Source: Ardenticatenaceae bacterium (GTDB taxonomy: Bacteria > Chloroflexota > Anaerolineae > Promineifilales > Promineifilaceae). From it: a stretch of DNA of 55,289 bases. This document shows positions 52,719-55,289 of this stretch, in pieces. The notes under the pieces are model-generated. The model saw only the letters and a list, made by a program, of their open reading frames with translations, made no database searches and was not told the DNA's origin. The position numbers and the translations under genes are program-made. The DNA is taken from contig JACKBT010000031.1 of NCBI GenBank assembly GCA_020634415.1, forward strand, positions 1 to 55,289. Direction: 5' to 3'. Positions within the stretch are counted from its first letter, which is position 1, and each line of letters begins with the position of its first letter.

Positions 52719-53258
52719 TTAACGGTAAGGGCTGGTTAAATCATCAAGTGATTCGTCCAGTGCATAATAGCCTAAATCAGTGCCGATTTTCTGGATTTTC
52801 TGGATGCGGCGTTTGTAGGTGGGCAGAAGCTGTTCATAGTCTTGAAAATGGTTGGTGCACCTGTCAGCTAATTCGGTGATACCGTTGTCGAAGTCGTCGT
52901 CTTGTAAGTTGAAGTTATCGGCGAATTTGACGGCCGTTTCCAAAGCTGCCACGAATAATTCGGCCATCCCGACTTCATCACCCCGACTGCTTTGGGCATA
53001 ATCGTCTATGGCTTTCTGTACGCCAGCGAAGTTCCAGGAAATGGTGTTGTTCCAATCGGAGATGACAAATTGTTCTTGGATGACCTGGCGGTAGGGGGCG
53101 ATTTGATCGGCCGTTGTGCCTTTCAGATAACGTGTTTGCAGGTAGCGTTGGGCTTCAGGGGAAACGGCCGTGAGTTCTTGGATGAGTTGTATTAATCCTG
53201 CTTTTGACTCTTGTTGGAGTTTTTTACTAATCGCTTCCCAATTAGGTATCGCGTTCAT
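52719..53258 (-). CDS. hypothetical protein in the CRISPR-associated operon
   Basis: The 179-residue product from the ATG at 53258 (AAGGA nearby) is acidic, soluble and largely helical, starting MNAIPNWEAISKKLQQESKA. LIQLIQELTAVSPEAQRYLQ recalls small helical proteins of the DUF6155 kind, but I would not assign it firmly. It overlaps nothing, starts 19 bases after the VapC stop and ends four bases before cas6, so it belongs to the same transcript. Its place between toxin-antitoxin and cas6 genes suggests either a defence accessory or a passenger. Confidence 0.6.
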   Translation of the reverse strand: MNAIPNWEAISKKLQQESKAGLIQLIQELTAVSPEAQRYLQTRYLKGTTADQIAPYRQVIQEQFVISDWNNTISWNFAGVQKAIDDYAQSSRGDEVGMAELFVAALETAVKFADNFNLQDDDFDNGITELADRCTNHFQDYEQLLPTYKRRIQKIQKIGTDLGYYALDESLDDLTSPYR

Positions 53259-53277
53259 ATGGCAATCCTTGGGGGGA

Positions 53278-53703
53278 TCAGGCATCAAACCAATTTTCGA
53301 TTCTCAAATTAGCAAAATCAGCAAAGTCTTGGACATTGCGGGTAACAAGCGTCAAATTATTTACCGCTGCAATTGCTGCAATTTGCCCATCTGCGTAGGC
53401 TGGTGGGCGACCCAAGCGGCTTAGGCGAGCACGCTCTGTAGCAAACCACTCAGCCGCTGCTGCATCATATGGCAAGATGGGTATATTCGGCTCTAATGTA
53501 TTCTCTATAAAAAACCGAACACGCTGTTTCCGCTTTGATGTGGGTAGGCAATGATATCCATATAGAATCTCATGCCAACTGATGGCAGACAATGCTAACT
53601 CATCCCAATGTTCTTGCAGCTTAACTGTAACGTTTTTATCAGCTGCTTGCAGGTTTTCTGTTTCGGAAATGATATTGGTATCAACCAAATAGCCTAAAGC
53701 CAT
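53278..53703 (-). CDS. vapC: VapC/FitB-like PIN domain toxin
   Basis: A 141-residue PIN-domain RNase with the acidic metal site intact: Asp8 in LVDTNIIS, Glu45 in SWHEILYG, Asp105 in YADGQIAAIA and the C-terminal TRNVQDF. These toxins cut tRNA or rRNA when their antitoxin is degraded. It overlaps the upstream antitoxin gene by 10 bases, the usual translational coupling. It is inserted in the middle of a CRISPR-associated operon. Confidence 0.92.
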   Translation of the reverse strand: MALGYLVDTNIISETENLQAADKNVTVKLQEHWDELALSAISWHEILYGYHCLPTSKRKQRVRFFIENTLEPNIPILPYDAAAAEWFATERARLSRLGRPPAYADGQIAAIAAVNNLTLVTRNVQDFADFANLRIENWFDA

Positions 53704-53987
53704 GGGTTTACCTCTGACGGGGGTGTTCTATCGCGAACGTCTTCCCAAATATCATCATCAATATCCATCAACACATCTTGCCACTGTTCTTTGTAAGCAA
53801 GGTATGCCTCCCAGAAATTTTGTTTTGGCTGTTGCGACAACAAACGGTCATACTCTTCTACGGAAAGGATAACTGCTACAGTTTGACCGCGCCGGGTGAC
53901 TTGAACAGGCTGTTTGGTCTCTTCGGCATCACGCACAAGTGCCGCAAAGCGATCGCGGGCTTCAGCAATGGAATAGGTTGTGATCAT
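53694..53987 (-). CDS. Phd/YefM-type antitoxin
   Basis: A 97-residue antitoxin with the Phd/YefM DNA-binding fold: TTYSIAEARDRFAALVRDAE, PVQVTRRGQTVAVILSVEEY. The acidic C-terminal tail (DIDDDIWEDVRDRTPP) is the part that usually neutralises the toxin. Two ATG codons are available; 53987 lies six bases after GGAGG. The pair is likely autoregulated through the promoter region 53991-54060, which has an AACGGCCGTT site at 54037. Confidence 0.9.
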   Translation of the reverse strand: MITTYSIAEARDRFAALVRDAEETKQPVQVTRRGQTVAVILSVEEYDRLLSQQPKQNFWEAYLAYKEQWQDVLMDIDDDIWEDVRDRTPPSEVNPWL

Positions 53988-54062
53988 CATTCACCTCCAA
54001 GATGGCTATCTTTATGGCTATTTTAGTGCGAAGAAACGGCCGTTGTCAACAATGAACCGCTA

Positions 54063-54443
54063 TCAGCGCTGCGCTCGTGCCTGATCCCGAATGGCTTGCA
54101 AATTAATAATTTCAGCAAATTCAAACTGAGGCGGCAGGCTGCCAAGGATAGGCTTGAGGCGAATGATGGCGGGAAAGTAGCCCATGCGGCCGTGTAATTC
54201 GGCCAACAATGTCACAGCAATGGCGTTGTGAGCCGGTGGGTTGATGAGGATGGGGTGGGTTTGCCAGGTTTGGGAGTCTATATTGAGGCTGTTGATGAGT
54301 TCAGTGAGTTGATCAGAGAACGGCCGTTCGTGGTCGAAGTGGGTTCTGATATGGTGAACATCGAAGTCGGTATGCCCTGTTTGCACTTGAATTGCCTCAA
54401 GCTGGCCGTCTGTTAGGGGGTGGGCGAAATTAAGCAGAATCAT
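54063..54443 (-). CDS. Csx15-like CRISPR-associated protein
   Basis: This 126-residue protein begins MILLNFAHPLTDGQLEAIQ and contains HPILINPPAHNAIAVTLLAE, then LHGRMGYFPAIIRLKP and a final FAEIINLQAIRDQARAQR. I recognise this pattern from memory as Csx15, a small protein of type III CRISPR loci thought to act in the cyclic oligoadenylate signalling branch, with a Rossmann-like fold related to CARF-type proteins. It starts nine bases after the EAD-SAVED gene, so the two are made together. Assignment rests on remembered similarity. Confidence 0.65.
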   Translation of the reverse strand: MILLNFAHPLTDGQLEAIQVQTGHTDFDVHHIRTHFDHERPFSDQLTELINSLNIDSQTWQTHPILINPPAHNAIAVTLLAELHGRMGYFPAIIRLKPILGSLPPQFEFAEIINLQAIRDQARAQR

Positions 54444-54452
54444 AGACGTTGT

Positions 54453-55226
54453 TTATAAGGGCAGGGTAATGATGGGATGATAAGTGCCGCCCTGCCAATG
54501 ATAGAGGGTACTATCACCAACTGTACTCCATATGCACCCCATGCTAAATAGCATAGCACCTGTACCTGCCAAGAAAAAATGGCCAACTTTTGTCCCAGTC
54601 TGGCTTAATGTATCGTCTATCACATCTCGAAAGACTTGGGGAAATTGCTGCCAATCTGCTTCTAATGGGATTATGCCGGAGGTAATGAACAGTAAAATAT
54701 TGGCATCTTTACCCTGTTCATTGAGATAGTTAGCTACGTCCTGCAACACATTGCTACCATCACGTCTGTGAATCATACCTACAACAACTGCAAGGTTGTC
54801 TTTCTTTACGATGGTGGGCAAGGTTATCTGCTTTGCATCTGGCCAAACTGCGTTAGGGCGATGTTTTTTCAAGAGATCAAGAAGGTCTGGCAATCGGCCG
54901 TGTCGTCGCATCATGTCTGCTAAGGAGAGACATTTAGCCGATTTGGTTTGTCCCGCCATATTTTCTAATTCCTCTCCCAGCTCAAAACATACCGTTCTTA
55001 ATTCTTCGCCGTCAAATAAGTCATCAATTTGATCCCGAAGGTCAATGATGGATTTGCCACGTTGGGCTGGCGGCATATCACTACCCGCCAGCAAATACAC
55101 GGTTAAGATTTCGCTCTTGTGTAGTTGCTGAATGAGGATGGTGTTGTCTGGGGAAACGGCCGTTTTCCCACCTTCCATATTCTTGAATATTGCCACAACT
55201 TTCCCCAAAAAGTTATTGTTTTCCAT
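54453..55226 (-). CDS. EAD-SAVED fusion protein, putative cyclic-nucleotide-responsive adaptor
   Basis: A 257-residue soluble protein with two recognisable parts. Residues 60-125 (DLRDQIDDLFDGEELRTVCF, LGEELENMAGQTKSAKCLSL, GRLPDLLDLLKKHRPNAVW) look like an effector-associated domain (EAD), a death-fold-like adaptor found across bacterial conflict systems. Residues 143-257 (NLAVVVGMIHRRD, GHFFLAGTGAMLFSMGCIW, LYHWQGGTYHPIITLP) resemble a compact SAVED domain, which binds cyclic oligonucleotides in CBASS and type III CRISPR systems. There is no enzymatic domain, so it would sense a second messenger and recruit a separate effector bearing a matching EAD. It is linked to a Csx15-like gene and cas6. 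Both domain calls are from memory. Confidence 0.65.
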   Translation of the reverse strand: MENNNFLGKVVAIFKNMEGGKTAVSPDNTILIQQLHKSEILTVYLLAGSDMPPAQRGKSIIDLRDQIDDLFDGEELRTVCFELGEELENMAGQTKSAKCLSLADMMRRHGRLPDLLDLLKKHRPNAVWPDAKQITLPTIVKKDNLAVVVGMIHRRDGSNVLQDVANYLNEQGKDANILLFITSGIIPLEADWQQFPQVFRDVIDDTLSQTGTKVGHFFLAGTGAMLFSMGCIWSTVGDSTLYHWQGGTYHPIITLPL

Positions 55227-55240
55227 TTAGTTAATTACCT

Positions 55241-55289
55241 TTATAGATCAAATTGTTCAAGTTCATCCTCTGATAAGGGAATCGTAATA
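55241..55289 (-). CDS. C-terminal end of a gene cut by the window edge
   Basis: Read leftward, the last complete codons give ITIPLSEDELEQFDL and a TAA stop at 55241-55243, 14 bases before the EAD-SAVED start. It is probably the next upstream gene of the same operon. Too little remains to identify it. Confidence 0.6.
   Translation of the reverse strand, partial: ITIPLSEDELEQFDL

Larger units (their letters stand above)
62..55162. repeat. dispersed iterated palindrome AACGGCCGTT (core CGGCCG)
   Basis: By manual count about 140 CGGCCG cores and about 60 ACGGCCGTT nonamers occur in the window, in genes and spacers on both sides of the coding direction. At about 55% GC some 24 cores and less than one nonamer would be expected. 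In frame they appear as Asn-Gly-Arg, Thr-Ala-Val or Arg-Pro. Examples: 8555-8564, 13383-13392, 24577-24586, 29691-29700, 38956-38965 and 46178-46186. Sites are rare in the integron-like 1-1480 segment and in the IS1-like element. Confidence 0.9.

Overview
The window looks like a chromosomal segment of a Gram-type-ambiguous, environmental bacterium, most likely a member of the Chloroflexota (Anaerolineae/Caldilineae-like). This is inferred from the style of the genes: lipoproteins and secreted proteins with short 'LPLVIK/LPFIQK' tails, BMP-type ABC importers, hybrid histidine kinases, CLCA- and BNR-type secreted or large proteins, and a type III CRISPR fringe. No 16S or ribosomal gene is present, so the assignment stays tentative. 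The most pervasive sequence signal is a highly iterated palindrome, AACGGCCGTT. About 140 CGGCCG cores were counted by hand, and about 60 of them are full ACGGCCGTT sites.

Layout. 1-1.43 kb: two cargo-like ORFs followed by an integron-type attC site, suggesting the last cassette of an integron array. 1.48-3.36 kb: uvrC. 3.7-5.8 kb: two NAD(P)-binding reductase-like genes and a TetR regulator, with matching operators at two promoters. 6.0-8.8 kb: dihydropyrimidinase and a GHL10 glycosidase-like secreted protein. 8.9-13.1 kb: hybrid histidine kinase with two receiver domains, diheme cytochrome c and a small lipoprotein. 13.2-17.1 kb: an O-acylation cluster (SGNH lipoprotein broken by an in-frame stop, MBOAT acyltransferase, second SGNH protein). 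17.2-28.8 kb: GNAT, PAS-like protein, a 1506-residue secreted metalloprotease/VWA protein, small secreted proteins, a CLCA-like metalloprotease, an alpha/beta hydrolase and tRNA-Gln.

29.0-32.7 kb: membrane protein, mycothiol-type alcohol dehydrogenase, M42 peptidase, DUF4177-like protein and CutC. 32.9-41.3 kb: carbamate kinase, an M50-like protease with TPRs, then a complete BMP-type (nucleoside-type) ABC importer (binding lipoprotein, double ATPase, two permeases) with a Rieske oxygenase inserted between binding protein and ATPase. This is plausibly an uptake and catabolic unit for a nitrogenous heterocycle. 41.4-46.1 kb: a tiny membrane protein, an extended SDR and an 11-Asp-box beta-propeller protein.

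46.2-51.8 kb is a disturbed zone: an IS1-like element nested in a palindromic element, a cupin remnant, a HisKA_3 kinase/LuxR regulator pair and an IS3-type transposase remnant. 51.9-55.3 kb is one leftward operon: an EAD-SAVED fusion, a Csx15-like protein, a Phd/VapC toxin-antitoxin pair, an unknown protein and Cas6. It appears to be the edge of a type III CRISPR-Cas locus whose core genes and array would lie outside the window. The EAD-SAVED protein is the best candidate here for a little-described signalling adaptor.
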